A DNA stretch of 36,496 bases from an uncultured Bacteroidota bacterium (GCA_913062555.1 CAJXVU010000033.1:1-36496); one strand, 5' to 3'. Counted from the first letter of the stretch, positions 25,516-33,605 are shown. A program made the numbers and translations. The notes: a model not told the origin generated them from the letters alone.

Positions 25516-26454
25516 TTAATTAAGTTTTTGAGCAAGTAACCAGGCATCAGGATTGTGGCTTTTACGTATTTTGAAAAGGGCATTTTGGGCTTCAGCTCTA
25601 GTCTCATAACTTGAGTAAACAACTTGATGTAGCCCATATTTATTGGCGCCTATTTTACGAGCTCTATAACCTTTAGCCTGAAGCGATTTTAGTTTTTTGT
25701 TACAGTTTTCTTCAACACGAAAGGCACCAGCAACAATATGAAAATTGCCGCTTTGTTTAGCAACATTAAACGTTACCGCTGGCAGCGGATTATCAATAAT
25801 AAATGTCGCTTCTTGAATTTTATTCTCTATCTGCTCTGTCGCTTCTTCTTGAGCCAATTGATTATGTGTTTCAATTTGATTAACATAATAATTCGATGCG
25901 ACTAATCCTCCTAAACCTAATGCAATAATAGCTACGGCAGCATACCTTAAATAGGGTCTAGAATGACGTTTTTCTGGAGTTATAGTTAAAGGAATAATTT
26001 TTTCAATAGCTTCAATCTCCTCTTTGTAAACTTCTCTGGTTACACTTGGAGATACAAACTGTGTCAATCCAAAAGCATCCGTTAAGTAGTTTAAATGATA
26101 GGAAGGTTCGAAGGTGATTTTACGCTCACTATTTAATGAGATATCCCCAATGTTTTTAAAAGATAAAATTTCTCCCTGAGCCAAATGAGATTTTAAAAAC
26201 TTTGTGGTTTTAGCAATTTTTTTAACGGCTGTATTATAAGGAGTTTTTTCAATTTCAGCAATATAATTGGCTAGTAAACCATCGTTTTGTTGTAATTGTT
26301 CATTAAAAGAGATGATCTTTTTTGGCGGATAAAACGCATTAGTTTCCAAATCAACCCTTGCAGAAACCGATTGCGTTAAAAAGGCTCCAAAACCAGGAAC
26401 AATAACGCATTCATATCTGTAAAGTAAATCGCTGATGTAAGTTTCTAATTGCAT
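25516..26454 (-). CDS. HU-CCDC81 / SPOR domain inner-membrane protein
   Basis: The 312-residue product combines, in order, a cytoplasmic N-terminal region of about 150 residues resembling the tandem HU-CCDC81 domains (VIVPGFGAFLTQ, SFNEQLQQNDGLLANYI, GEILSFKNIGDISLN), one membrane helix (about 169-190), a linker, and a C-terminal SPOR domain (about 236-310, FHIVAGAFRVEENCNKKLKSL ... ALFKIRKSHNPDAWLL). SPOR domains bind denuded peptidoglycan at division sites. The HU-like half may bind nucleic acid or a cytoplasmic partner; in this family that is a structural prediction, not an assay. A promoter box ends 5 bases before its ATG, so the message may be nearly leaderless. It is divergent from dprA. 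Confidence 0.88.
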   Translation of the reverse strand: MQLETYISDLLYRYECVIVPGFGAFLTQSVSARVDLETNAFYPPKKIISFNEQLQQNDGLLANYIAEIEKTPYNTAVKKIAKTTKFLKSHLAQGEILSFKNIGDISLNSERKITFEPSYHLNYLTDAFGLTQFVSPSVTREVYKEEIEAIEKIIPLTITPEKRHSRPYLRYAAVAIIALGLGGLVASNYYVNQIETHNQLAQEEATEQIENKIQEATFIIDNPLPAVTFNVAKQSGNFHIVAGAFRVEENCNKKLKSLQAKGYRARKIGANKYGLHQVVYSSYETRAEAQNALFKIRKSHNPDAWLLAQKLN

Positions 26455-26459
26455 AGAAA

Positions 26460-26467
26460 CAAAGTTA
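26460..26467 (-). promoter_or_regulatory. -7 promoter box very close to the HU/SPOR start codon
   Basis: The minus strand reads TAACTTTG, then five bases, then ATG. If transcription begins 4-7 bases after the box, the transcript is leaderless or nearly so. No -33 TTG is seen at the right distance. Confidence 0.45.
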
Positions 26468-26556
26468 GAGATTTTATTAAAAGAAAAAAAAATTGGTTAA
26501 ATAGTTATTAACACTTCGTTTTTTAGTTTCTTGTATACTGTAAACCAAATCAATAA

Positions 26557-27657
26557 ATGACCGACATGAACCTACTTTATGCGCTGGCTTTGCAAAATGT
26601 ATCCAAAATTGGTGACATTACGGCTAAAAAATTGATTCGACACTGCGGTTCTCCTGAGGCAGTACTAAAAGAAAAGAAACATAATTTACTAAAGATTGAT
26701 GGGATTGGAAGTATTGTAATAAGTGATTTATACAATAAGAAGCATTTGTCGGTAGCAGAGCAAGAAATAAAGTTTATAAATGACAATGATATAGTCTGTC
26801 ACTATTTCATGGATACATCTTACCCTGAAAAGTTGAAACATTGTGTTGATGGCCCTATTGTTTTATTTCAGTCGGGAAATGTAAATCTAAAATCACGGCG
26901 GATAATAAGTATCGTTGGTGCACGAAAAATCACAACTCACGGAATCGTTCAATGTGAAAAACTAATAGAATATTTGGCCCCGTTTAATCCAATTATTATA
27001 TCTGGATTCGCATATGGTACAGATATTACTGCCCACAAAGCGGCGCTTAAAAATAAGCTACAAACTATTGGTTGTCTTGCGCATGGCTTAAATCAGGTTT
27101 ATCCTAAAGTTCACAAAAAATATGTGGCAGATGTAGAACATCATGGTGGATTTCTGACTGATTTTTGGAGTACGGACACTTTTGATAGAACTAATTTTTT
27201 AAAACGAAATAGAATCATTGCTGGGTTAAGTGAAGCGACTATCATTATAGAATCTGCCGAAAAAGGAGGAAGCTTGGTAACGGCCGATATTGCGAGTTCA
27301 TATAACCGTGAAGTTTTTGCGATACCTGGACGTATTACAGATTCACAAAGTGTGGGTTGTAATAACCTAATAAAAGTACAGCAAGCTCATTTGTTATCTA
27401 CTCCGGCCGATGTACCCTATATTTTAAATTGGGAACTGGAAAACAATATAAAGCCCATTCAAAAACAATTATTTGTAGAATTAGATTCTGAGGAAAAAGT
27501 GATTTATAGTTTTCTTAAAACACATGGAAAGGAACTTCTAGATGGAATTGCCTTAAAATGTAATATGCCAACTTTTAGGGCGGCATCATTACTTTTAAAC
27601 ATGGAATTAAAGGGTGTTGTGAGACCGCTTCCAGGTAAATATTTTGAGGTTATTTAA
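26557..27657 (+). CDS. dprA: DNA-processing protein DprA
   Basis: DprA binds single-stranded DNA entering the cell during natural transformation and loads RecA onto it. The 366-residue product has an N-terminal helix-hairpin-helix region (SKIGDITAKKLI, LKIDGIGSIVISDL), the Rossmann-like core with ISGFAYGTDITAHKAAL, FLKRNRIIAGLSEATIIIES and VFAIPGRITDSQSVGCN, and a C-terminal winged-helix-like DML1 segment (KCNMPTFRAASLLLNMELKG). All family landmarks are present. The ATG at 26557 (MTDMNLLYALAL) or the ATG three codons later may be used. Its 3' end overlaps a small minus-strand frame by 8 bases. recA is in the same window, about 5 kb away. Confidence 0.95.
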   Translation: MTDMNLLYALALQNVSKIGDITAKKLIRHCGSPEAVLKEKKHNLLKIDGIGSIVISDLYNKKHLSVAEQEIKFINDNDIVCHYFMDTSYPEKLKHCVDGPIVLFQSGNVNLKSRRIISIVGARKITTHGIVQCEKLIEYLAPFNPIIISGFAYGTDITAHKAALKNKLQTIGCLAHGLNQVYPKVHKKYVADVEHHGGFLTDFWSTDTFDRTNFLKRNRIIAGLSEATIIIESAEKGGSLVTADIASSYNREVFAIPGRITDSQSVGCNNLIKVQQAHLLSTPADVPYILNWELENNIKPIQKQLFVELDSEEKVIYSFLKTHGKELLDGIALKCNMPTFRAASLLLNMELKGVVRPLPGKYFEVI

Positions 27658-27793
27658 ATTTCCTGAAAACATAAATAAGTTGGCCAATTAAACTAAATAG
27701 GAGTATTAAAGCTATTGTGGAGAGCCATGCAAATCCATCATTGGATAAAAGGCTAGAAGCAAGGGTCAGTACTGCTACTAGAATGTTTAACAA
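27650..27793 (-). CDS. Possible 47-aa hydrophobic protein or gene remnant downstream of trpS
   Basis: In the 161 bases between dprA and trpS the minus strand has a frame that, from a TTG at 27793, encodes 47 residues with two hydrophobic stretches (NILVAVLTLASSLL and WLSTIALILLFSLIGQLIYV) and a basic end (FRKFK). A stop lies just upstream in frame and there is no ATG, so it is either a small TTG-initiated membrane protein co-transcribed with trpS (25-base gap) or the tail of a decayed membrane protein gene. The stop overlaps dprA by 8 bases. Not recognised as any family. Confidence 0.3.
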   Translation of the reverse strand: MLNILVAVLTLASSLLSNDGFAWLSTIALILLFSLIGQLIYVFRKFK

Positions 27794-27818
27794 AGAGTAT
27801 AACTATTGTTTTTTTAAA

Positions 27819-28787
27819 TTAATACCCAACTTTTGTTCTTACACGTTTTAAAACAGCGTTAGCCACCTTTTTTGCTTTGGCACAACCAATTTCTAGAGCT
27901 TCATCAATTTCGTTGAGGTTTTCCATGTAATGGTTGTAACGCGCCCTTTCCTTAGAAAACTTTTCAATAAGCAATTCGTATAACGCCTGTTTAGCATGAC
28001 CATAACCATAGTTCCCGTTTTCATAGTTGGCTTTCATCTCGGCTAATTGAGTACCATTGGCAACCAATTGGTAAATCGCAAAACAATTACAAGTACTCCA
28101 GTCTTTAGGCTCCTCTAACGGGGTGCTATCGGTTTGAATGCCCATAATTTGTTTTCGCAATTTTTTATCAGGTAAAAACAAATTAATAATATTGTTTTTA
28201 CTCTTGCTCATTTTGCTTCCATCAGTTCCAGGCACATACATGGTGTCTTTTTGGACATCGGCTTCTGGGATTACAAAAGTATCCCCCATTTGTGCATGAA
28301 ATCGTGTTGCGGCATTACGGGTCATTTCAATATGTTGTAATTGATCTTTTCCAACAGGAATGATATCAGCATCATATAATAAGATATCTGCCGCCATGAG
28401 CATAGGATATGTAAATAAACCGGCGTTTACATCCTCAAGCCTATCGGCTTTATCCTTAAAACTATGCGCAAGCGTTAATCGCTGATATGGAAAGAAACAA
28501 CTTAAATACCACGATAATTCAGTGACTTGCGGCACATCACTCTGGCGATAAAAAACGGTTTTATCAATATTCAAACCAAAAGCAAGCCAAGCAGCAGCGG
28601 TTGAATAGGTGTTTTCTTTTAATAAAGAGGGATCTTTAATTTGTGTTAATGAGTGCATATCTGCAATAAATAAAAACGATTCATTATTAGGGTCGTTACT
28701 CATTTTTATTGCCGGAATAATAGCTCCTAATAGATTCCCTAAGTGCGGTGTTCCTGTACTTTGTACTCCAGTTAATACTCTTGCCAT
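27819..28787 (-). CDS. trpS: Tryptophan--tRNA ligase
   Basis: TrpRS charges tRNA-Trp in the cytoplasm. The 322-residue product is standard for the bacterial class Ic enzyme. It has the HIGH-like motif HLGN at 15-18 within TGTPHLGNLLGA, and the KMSKS motif at 192-196 within GSKMSKSKNN. AADILLYDADIIPVGKDQLQ is the usual Trp/AMP-binding region (about 132-150). The ATG at 28787 begins directly at the first strand MARVLTGVQ. Transcription comes from a well-formed promoter at 28861-28891 that overlaps the promoter of the divergent acyltransferase gene. Confidence 0.97.
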   Translation of the reverse strand: MARVLTGVQSTGTPHLGNLLGAIIPAIKMSNDPNNESFLFIADMHSLTQIKDPSLLKENTYSTAAAWLAFGLNIDKTVFYRQSDVPQVTELSWYLSCFFPYQRLTLAHSFKDKADRLEDVNAGLFTYPMLMAADILLYDADIIPVGKDQLQHIEMTRNAATRFHAQMGDTFVIPEADVQKDTMYVPGTDGSKMSKSKNNIINLFLPDKKLRKQIMGIQTDSTPLEEPKDWSTCNCFAIYQLVANGTQLAEMKANYENGNYGYGHAKQALYELLIEKFSKERARYNHYMENLNEIDEALEIGCAKAKKVANAVLKRVRTKVGY

Positions 28788-28860
28788 AGTTGTTTCTGGT
28801 CGTTCAATCCCGCTATCAATTTATTAAGTGAGATTCTCGTTTTTAATTTATCTTAAGTGG

Positions 28861-28891
28861 CAAAGGTAATTTTTTTGATAGAATAGCTCAA
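28861..28891 (-). promoter_or_regulatory. trpS promoter (-33 and -7)
   Basis: On the minus strand a TTG (28889-28891) is followed after exactly 20 bases by TACCTTTG (28861-28868). Both elements and the spacing fit the Bacteroidota consensus; this is the best-formed promoter in the window. The leader to trpS is about 70 bases. Confidence 0.75.
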
Positions 28892-28908
28892 TTAATTTAG
28901 TAGTTTTG
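28874..28908 (+). promoter_or_regulatory. Acyltransferase promoter overlapping the trpS promoter
   Basis: TTTG (28874-28877) lies 23 bases before TAGTTTTG (28901-28908), a perfect -7 box. It covers the TTG at 28906 that would otherwise extend the gene, so the ATG at 28915 is the start, with a leader of only a few bases. Confidence 0.55.
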
Positions 28909-28914
28909 ATAGAT

Positions 28915-29652
28915 ATGAAAGTAATAAAATATCCTTTGTGGATTTTATATCGTATTTGGTTTTATATACTCGTTGTTTTACCAATAATTATTTTGTTCCC
29001 ATTTTTGATAATTTCAATACTCAAGGAAACATGGTACCCCTACTTTTTTAGACTCGCTAGAATATGGTCCATGGTTATTTTATTGGGGATGGGTTTTGGA
29101 TGGAAAATCACTAAAGAACAACATTTAGAAAAAGGAAAAAGCTACATGTTTATTGCCAACCATACCTCCATGATAGATATTATGCTCATGTTGGTTGTGT
29201 TAAAGAACACCCCTTTTGTCTTTGTGGGTAAAAAAGAACTGGCAAAAATTCCATTATTTGGATTTTTTTATAAACGGACATGCATATTAGTTGATCGAAA
29301 TAGCCCTAGAAGTAGACAGGCTGTATTTTTGAGAGCACAGAAACGCCTTCAGTCTGGGTTGAGTATTTGTATTTTTCCCGAAGGAGGAGTTCCCGATGAA
29401 CGCGTCATTTTAGATGAATTTAAAGGGGGAGCGTTTAGATTAGCAATCAACCATCAAATTCCAGTAGTGCCTCTAAGTTTTTTAGACAATAAAAAGCGGT
29501 TCTCATATATTTTCTTTAGTGGTGGGCCAGGAATATTACGAGTGATAAAGCACAAGTTTATCAATACGATAGGATTAAAAGTTGAAGACACGAAAGGCAT
29601 TAGTAATAAAGCACACGAAATAATATTGAATGCTTTAGAAATGAATTCATAA
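28915..29652 (+). CDS. 1-acyl-sn-glycerol-3-phosphate acyltransferase (PlsC family)
   Basis: PlsC-type enzymes add the second acyl chain to lysophosphatidic acid, making phosphatidic acid for phospholipid synthesis at the inner membrane. Counting from the ATG at 28915 (245 residues), there are N-terminal membrane helices (about 10-35 and 50-62), the catalytic H-x4-D motif at H83 and D88 (NHTSMID), and FPEGG at 154-158 followed by FKGGAFRLA. The frame could start at a TTG at 28906, but that codon lies inside the -7 box. The gene is divergent from trpS and ends before a bidirectional terminator. Other lysophospholipid acyltransferases of the family cannot be excluded. Confidence 0.92.
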   Translation: MKVIKYPLWILYRIWFYILVVLPIIILFPFLIISILKETWYPYFFRLARIWSMVILLGMGFGWKITKEQHLEKGKSYMFIANHTSMIDIMLMLVVLKNTPFVFVGKKELAKIPLFGFFYKRTCILVDRNSPRSRQAVFLRAQKRLQSGLSICIFPEGGVPDERVILDEFKGGAFRLAINHQIPVVPLSFLDNKKRFSYIFFSGGPGILRVIKHKFINTIGLKVEDTKGISNKAHEIILNALEMNS

Positions 29653-29698
29653 GAGACTTACTTTAAAAAGGAAATGAAATTATACTTAAATAATTAAA

Positions 29699-29728
29699 AA
29701 AAGCTGTTCTAGGCACAGAACAGCTTTT
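29699..29728. terminator. Bidirectional terminator between acyltransferase and beta-barrel genes
   Basis: Perfect 12-base arms AAAAGCTGTTCT (29699-29710) and AGAACAGCTTTT (29717-29728) enclose a 6-base loop. T-rich sequence follows on the plus strand, and A-rich sequence precedes it, giving a T-run on the minus strand. It serves the convergent transcripts ending at 29652 (plus) and 29785 (minus). Confidence 0.88.
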
Positions 29729-29784
29729 GTTATTATTGTGCCTTCTAAGTAGAAGAACAATAACCTATCTAACCAACTAAAATT

Positions 29785-31227
29785 TTAAAATTTAAAGCTA
29801 AACCCAGAATATATTCCAATAAAATAAGGTTTAAAATTACCCGAAGTATTATTGAAAGTGTTTAATTGATACTTAAACATGGGTTCTAAATTTAAATTAA
29901 TTTTTTCAGATACTTTATAATCTAAACCTAAACCAAGGTTAGCACTATAACTCATATTATTAATATTTGTTGCCTTACCTAGTAGCGTACTTTTTCCGCC
30001 TTGAACAGAGTAAATGTTATTGTTGTTTAAAAATAGGGCACTAAACCCTCCAACGATATTAATACCAAATTTGGAATCACTTAATTTATACTGTATTTCT
30101 ATAGGAATTTCTAAAAAGCTTAAGTCTTGATCGATCGCAGCATCGATATGATTTGATATCACACCCGGAACTTGAGCATAGTTAAATTCTTCGGCACTAA
30201 TGAAAGAAAGCAGCTGTCCTTCTTTGCTTAGTTTTACATTTCTCATTAAATCATTATTGGGAGCAGATTGTAGGTTGTTATAAACGACAATATCGTTTGT
30301 GCTATACCCCAAATTAACGTTATGTATTCCTGTTCTTACACTTAATTTATTATTGATGGCATAGCTGGCAGAAACCCCATAACTCATATTAACAGCTCCA
30401 GATTTACTATTGCTATTAAATTGTTCATGTAATGAAGAACCTGTGCCTAAAGAGTTAAAGTATACAGGAGCAATTTTAGGAGTAACACTCCATTTTTTTA
30501 CATTTGGCACTTCATCTTTATCGGTCTCAACATCATCACTTTGCGCAATTGCTTCAGACATGGATAGTCCACTATCTTCGGCCACCTCATCCTTTTGAGT
30601 TGTATTAGCCACTTCTGAAGTTGTTTTCACATGCCCTTTATTATTAAGGTCTTTACCTGTCTTATCAACTACCTCTGCTATAGCTTCACGATTATTAGCA
30701 ATGGCATTAGTGTTATTTTTTTTCTCTAAAACTTTGTCACTAGCGGTTTTAATATCATTTTTCTGAATATTGACCTTAGGAACTGGTTTTACTGAGGCGA
30801 GCTTACTTTGTTGACGACTAATATTGGAAATTGTGTTTTTAGACTTATTATTTATGATATTATTTGAGTTCGGGATTTGTTCTTTTGTAGCATCTTCATC
30901 TACAACCTCTTGGGTTTCTAGACTATCTATCTTAGTTGTCTTTTTTTGATTTGTGTTATCTTGAATTGGCGTTTCAGAATCTGTATTTACAATAGTTGGT
31001 TCTGGTGTATTCTCATCGTTATTAAGAACAATGCTACCAATAGAAAACAATAACAGTAATCCTGCGGCCACAGCAGCAATTTTTCGCCATAAAAAAACTG
31101 ACTTTCTATGCTTATTATGGGCAGATATTTCTTTAGTAATATTTCCCCATACAGAAGGACCAGGAGTAACTTCAAAATCTTTGAATTTCTCCTGAAATAA
31201 TCGGTCTATATTTTTTTTATCACTCAT
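29785..31227 (-). CDS. Inner-membrane-anchored, beta-barrel-ending protein; candidate anti-sigma/sensor
   Basis: The 480-residue product has an unusual layout. Residues 1-48 are hydrophilic and carry the motif FEVTPGPSVWGNI seen in Bacteroidota sigma-linked regulators. Residues 49-68 are a membrane helix preceded by basic residues (N-in). Residues about 70-243 are a disordered linker rich in Asn, Lys, Thr and Glu. Residues about 245-480 are a series of amphipathic strands ending in GFSFKF, like a PorT/OMP beta-barrel. There is no cleavable signal peptide. Its ATG shares one base with the sigma factor stop (TAATG), so the two are co-translated. I infer that the N-terminus holds the sigma factor and the barrel senses the outer membrane; a plain outer-membrane protein is the alternative. 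Confidence 0.8.
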   Translation of the reverse strand: MSDKKNIDRLFQEKFKDFEVTPGPSVWGNITKEISAHNKHRKSVFLWRKIAAVAAGLLLLFSIGSIVLNNDENTPEPTIVNTDSETPIQDNTNQKKTTKIDSLETQEVVDEDATKEQIPNSNNIINNKSKNTISNISRQQSKLASVKPVPKVNIQKNDIKTASDKVLEKKNNTNAIANNREAIAEVVDKTGKDLNNKGHVKTTSEVANTTQKDEVAEDSGLSMSEAIAQSDDVETDKDEVPNVKKWSVTPKIAPVYFNSLGTGSSLHEQFNSNSKSGAVNMSYGVSASYAINNKLSVRTGIHNVNLGYSTNDIVVYNNLQSAPNNDLMRNVKLSKEGQLLSFISAEEFNYAQVPGVISNHIDAAIDQDLSFLEIPIEIQYKLSDSKFGINIVGGFSALFLNNNNIYSVQGGKSTLLGKATNINNMSYSANLGLGLDYKVSEKINLNLEPMFKYQLNTFNNTSGNFKPYFIGIYSGFSFKF

Positions 31228-31769
31228 TATAATGATTGCGAACTTAATTTCGCTTGGTAATTATTAACTTTTTCTCTTAAAATCATTCTTGCTCTAGAAA
31301 GATTTGATTTTGTTGTACCGGTACTAATATTTAATAGTTCGCCAATTTCTTTATGCGTATAACCATCTAGAGCGTAAAGGTTAAAAACCAACCGATATCG
31401 GTCAGGCAATTCTTGAATAGAAACCAACAAAAAATTGAGATCTATCGTATCGTTTTCTACTTCAATTGAAACATCCTCAATTTGTTCTTCATTAACTATT
31501 TCAAAAACACCTTTATTTCTATAGCACTGTAAAGCAGTATTAACAGCGATCCGTTTTAACCACCCTTCAAAAGACCCTCTGCTTTTATATTGTGATATTT
31601 TGTTAAAAATGGTCACAAAGGCATCTTGCAGATTGTCTTCAGCTTCTGCTTTATTTCGTGAATACTTTAAACATAGCGCAAATAATTTACCCGAAAAGAG
31701 CTTATATATGTCGCTTTGTGCTTTAGTATCATGCTTTTTACATTTTTCTATAAGTTGATCTAAACTCAA
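31227..31769 (-). CDS. ECF-type RNA polymerase sigma factor
   Basis: This sigma-70 family ECF factor has 180 residues. The region 2 segment runs about 25-90 (LFALCLKYSRNKAEAEDNLQ, DAFVTIFNKI, GSFEGWLKRIAVNTALQ) and region 4 about 115-168 (LPDRYRLVFNLYALDGYTHK, EIGELLNISTGTTKSNLSRAR), with a short acidic linker between. The start is TTG at 31769: an in-frame stop directly precedes it, and MSLDQLIEKCKKHDTKAQ is the expected N-terminus. It lies 24 bases after the lipoprotein gene and overlaps the barrel protein by one base (TAATG). The three genes form one operon. Its regulon is unknown. Confidence 0.93.
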   Translation of the reverse strand: MSLDQLIEKCKKHDTKAQSDIYKLFSGKLFALCLKYSRNKAEAEDNLQDAFVTIFNKISQYKSRGSFEGWLKRIAVNTALQCYRNKGVFEIVNEEQIEDVSIEVENDTIDLNFLLVSIQELPDRYRLVFNLYALDGYTHKEIGELLNISTGTTKSNLSRARMILREKVNNYQAKLSSQSL

Positions 31770-31793
31770 TTATCTAATAACATTAATTAAAGG

Positions 31794-32219
31794 TCATCTT
31801 CCAATAGGAACTTCATATACCAAATAGGTGTCTTCTCCATTTTCATCTTCACCTTGCCAAAATTTAAATATATAAGATCCAGATGTACTTTCGCAATAAA
31901 AGGTAAATGTGCGCTCTACCAATTCATCGGGTAATGGCTCACAAATAACGTTATCAACATTGGTTAATACGGTATTTATTACTGCTATAGTACGGTAATT
32001 ACTTTCTGATATATAATATAAGTCGTTAAAAATGTGACATGTTGACGGTTTTAAATAGGTATAATTAATAGTATATACCTCATCATGATACATAATTTCT
32101 GGCATGGTTGCACTTTCAATAGGAAGTATTTCAAAATGAAACTCATCTTCTGTCGGATCATCGGAACTACAAGACCAAAGGGATACCAGTATAAATCCTA
32201 TAAAAAGCAACTTTTTCAT
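31794..32219 (-). CDS. Putative surface-exposed lipoprotein of the sigma operon
   Basis: I do not recognise the family. The 141-residue product has a lipoprotein signal with lipobox LWSC (C17), followed by SSDDPTEDE. Acidic residues just after the lipidated Cys are the lipoprotein export signal that sends Bacteroidota lipoproteins to the outer face of the outer membrane; the other lipoproteins in this window have basic residues there. The mature part is likely beta-rich, has Cys at three further positions (CHIF, ICEP, FYCES) and ends in TYLVYEVPIGR. It is the first gene of the operon, 24 bases before the sigma factor, and 104 bases after the recA stop with a recA terminator in between. Confidence 0.75.
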   Translation of the reverse strand: MKKLLFIGFILVSLWSCSSDDPTEDEFHFEILPIESATMPEIMYHDEVYTINYTYLKPSTCHIFNDLYYISESNYRTIAVINTVLTNVDNVICEPLPDELVERTFTFYCESTSGSYIFKFWQGEDENGEDTYLVYEVPIGR

Positions 32220-32291
32220 TTCAATTAATGATTAGATATATTCTTTGTTACTTTATAGATGCTAAACCTCTAAAAAGGTTGCGTATAGAAT

Positions 32292-32320
32292 AAAAAAAAT
32301 CCCGAATATTTCGGGATTTT
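32292..32320 (-). terminator. Terminator of recA
   Basis: Perfect 11-base arms AAAATCCCGAA (32296-32306) and TTCGGGATTTT (32310-32320) with a 3-base loop. Read on the minus strand it is followed by a run of eight T. It begins 3 bases after the recA stop. Confidence 0.93.
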
Positions 32321-32323
32321 AAT

Positions 32324-33328
32324 TTATTCATTTTCAGAAATTATCGTTTTAATTTTTTCTTCTAACTCATCCATAAGCTCTGGATTGTCCTTTATGATGT
32401 TTTTTACGGCATCTCTACCCTGTCCTAATTTTGTGTCCTGATAACTAAACCACGACCCGCTTTTCTTGACAATTTCATGCTCAACAGCAATGTCTAAAAT
32501 TTCACCTACTTTTGATATGCCCTGCCCATACATAATATCAAACTCTGCAAGCCTAAAAGGAGGGGCTACTTTATTTTTTACAACTTTAACACGCGTTTTA
32601 TTTCCAAGTACATCGCCATTACTGTTTTTTATTTGTGTAGATCGACGAATGTCTAATCGAACAGAAGCATAAAATTTCAGAGCATTACCTCCAGTGGTTG
32701 TTTCTGGATTTCCAAACATCACTCCAATTTTTTCACGTAACTGATTAATAAAAATCATCGTACAGTTGGTTTTGCTTATTGCAGCAGTAAGTTTACGTAA
32801 TGCTTGAGACATTAAACGTGCATGTAAGCCCATTTTAGAATCTCCCATTTCACCCTCTATTTCACTTTTAGGCGTTAGTGCAGCAACAGAATCAATTACA
32901 ACAATATCAATGGCTCCCGAGCGTATTAAATTTTCAGCAATTTCTAAAGCTTGCTCACCGTAATCTGGTTGTGAAATAATTAAGTTATCAATATCAATTC
33001 CTAGCTTTTCAGCATAAAAACGATCGAAGGCATGTTCAGCATCAATAAATGCGGCAATTCCTCCTGCTTTTTGAGCTTCTGCTATAGCGTGTAAAGTTAA
33101 GGTTGTTTTTCCTGAAGATTCAGGCCCATAAATTTCAATCACACGTCCTCTTGGATATCCTCCAACACCTAATGCCAAATCCAATCCAAGTGAACCCGAA
33201 GATATTGCTTCGATGTCCTCTATTGCAGCGTCACTCATTTTCATGACAGTGCCTTTACCATAGGTTTTATCTAATTTATCTAGGGTAAGTTTTAATGCTT
33301 TTAATTTTGCTTCTTTTTCGCTACTCAT
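32324..33328 (-). CDS. recA: Recombinase RecA
   Basis: RecA forms filaments on single-stranded DNA for homologous recombination, repair and transformation. The 334-residue product is typical. It shows Walker [10 protein letters not shown] (68-76), the Walker B region [20 protein letters not shown], the L1/L2 region with [20 protein letters not shown] and [14 protein letters not shown], and a short acidic C-terminus. The ATG at 33328 begins [20 protein letters not shown]. Upstream, CTAAAATA at 33357-33364 reads TATTTTAG on the minus strand, one mismatch from the -7 consensus, and could be its promoter. I see no recognisable LexA operator. DprA, its usual partner in transformation, is encoded about 5 kb away. 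Confidence 0.98.
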   Translation of the reverse strand: MSSEKEAKLKALKLTLDKLDKTYGKGTVMKMSDAAIEDIEAISSGSLGLDLALGVGGYPRGRVIEIYGPESSGKTTLTLHAIAEAQKAGGIAAFIDAEHAFDRFYAEKLGIDIDNLIISQPDYGEQALEIAENLIRSGAIDIVVIDSVAALTPKSEIEGEMGDSKMGLHARLMSQALRKLTAAISKTNCTMIFINQLREKIGVMFGNPETTTGGNALKFYASVRLDIRRSTQIKNSNGDVLGNKTRVKVVKNKVAPPFRLAEFDIMYGQGISKVGEILDIAVEHEIVKKSGSWFSYQDTKLGQGRDAVKNIIKDNPELMDELEEKIKTIISENE

Positions 33329-33447
33329 TACTTCAATATTTCATTTCTAAGTGCTGCTAAAATAAGACTTCTTTTACACAATACAGTTTTATCACGCAAC
33401 CTTTTTTTACTTTTTGCATCTAGCTAATATAACGGGGAAGTTTTGCT

Positions 33448-33540
33448 ATGAAATTTTTTAAACGAACCTTATTAACAAGTCAATTGGGTTTTAAAATTAC
33501 ATTAAGTATTAATGGAAGTTTTAAATCTGATGGGGGTTAA
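33448..33540 (+). CDS. Possible 30-aa peptide ORF upstream of an orphan terminator
   Basis: An ATG at 33448, about 7 bases after GGGGAAG, opens 30 codons (MKFFKRTLLTSQ ...) ending with TAA. The N-terminus is basic and hydrophobic. There is no family I recognise. It could equally be part of a non-coding transcript that ends at the hairpin at 33606-33637, or chance. Confidence 0.2.
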   Translation: MKFFKRTLLTSQLGFKITLSINGSFKSDGG

Positions 33541-33605
33541 CTCGGGCTTCCTTACTTTAATTTATTGAATAAAAAATAAAATATTGTATAACGAGTTAGT
33601 CTATG

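Noticed and set aside
28906..28914. TTG start for the acyltransferase at 28906
   Set aside because: It lies inside the -7 box TAGTTTTG; the ATG at 28915 is used instead.
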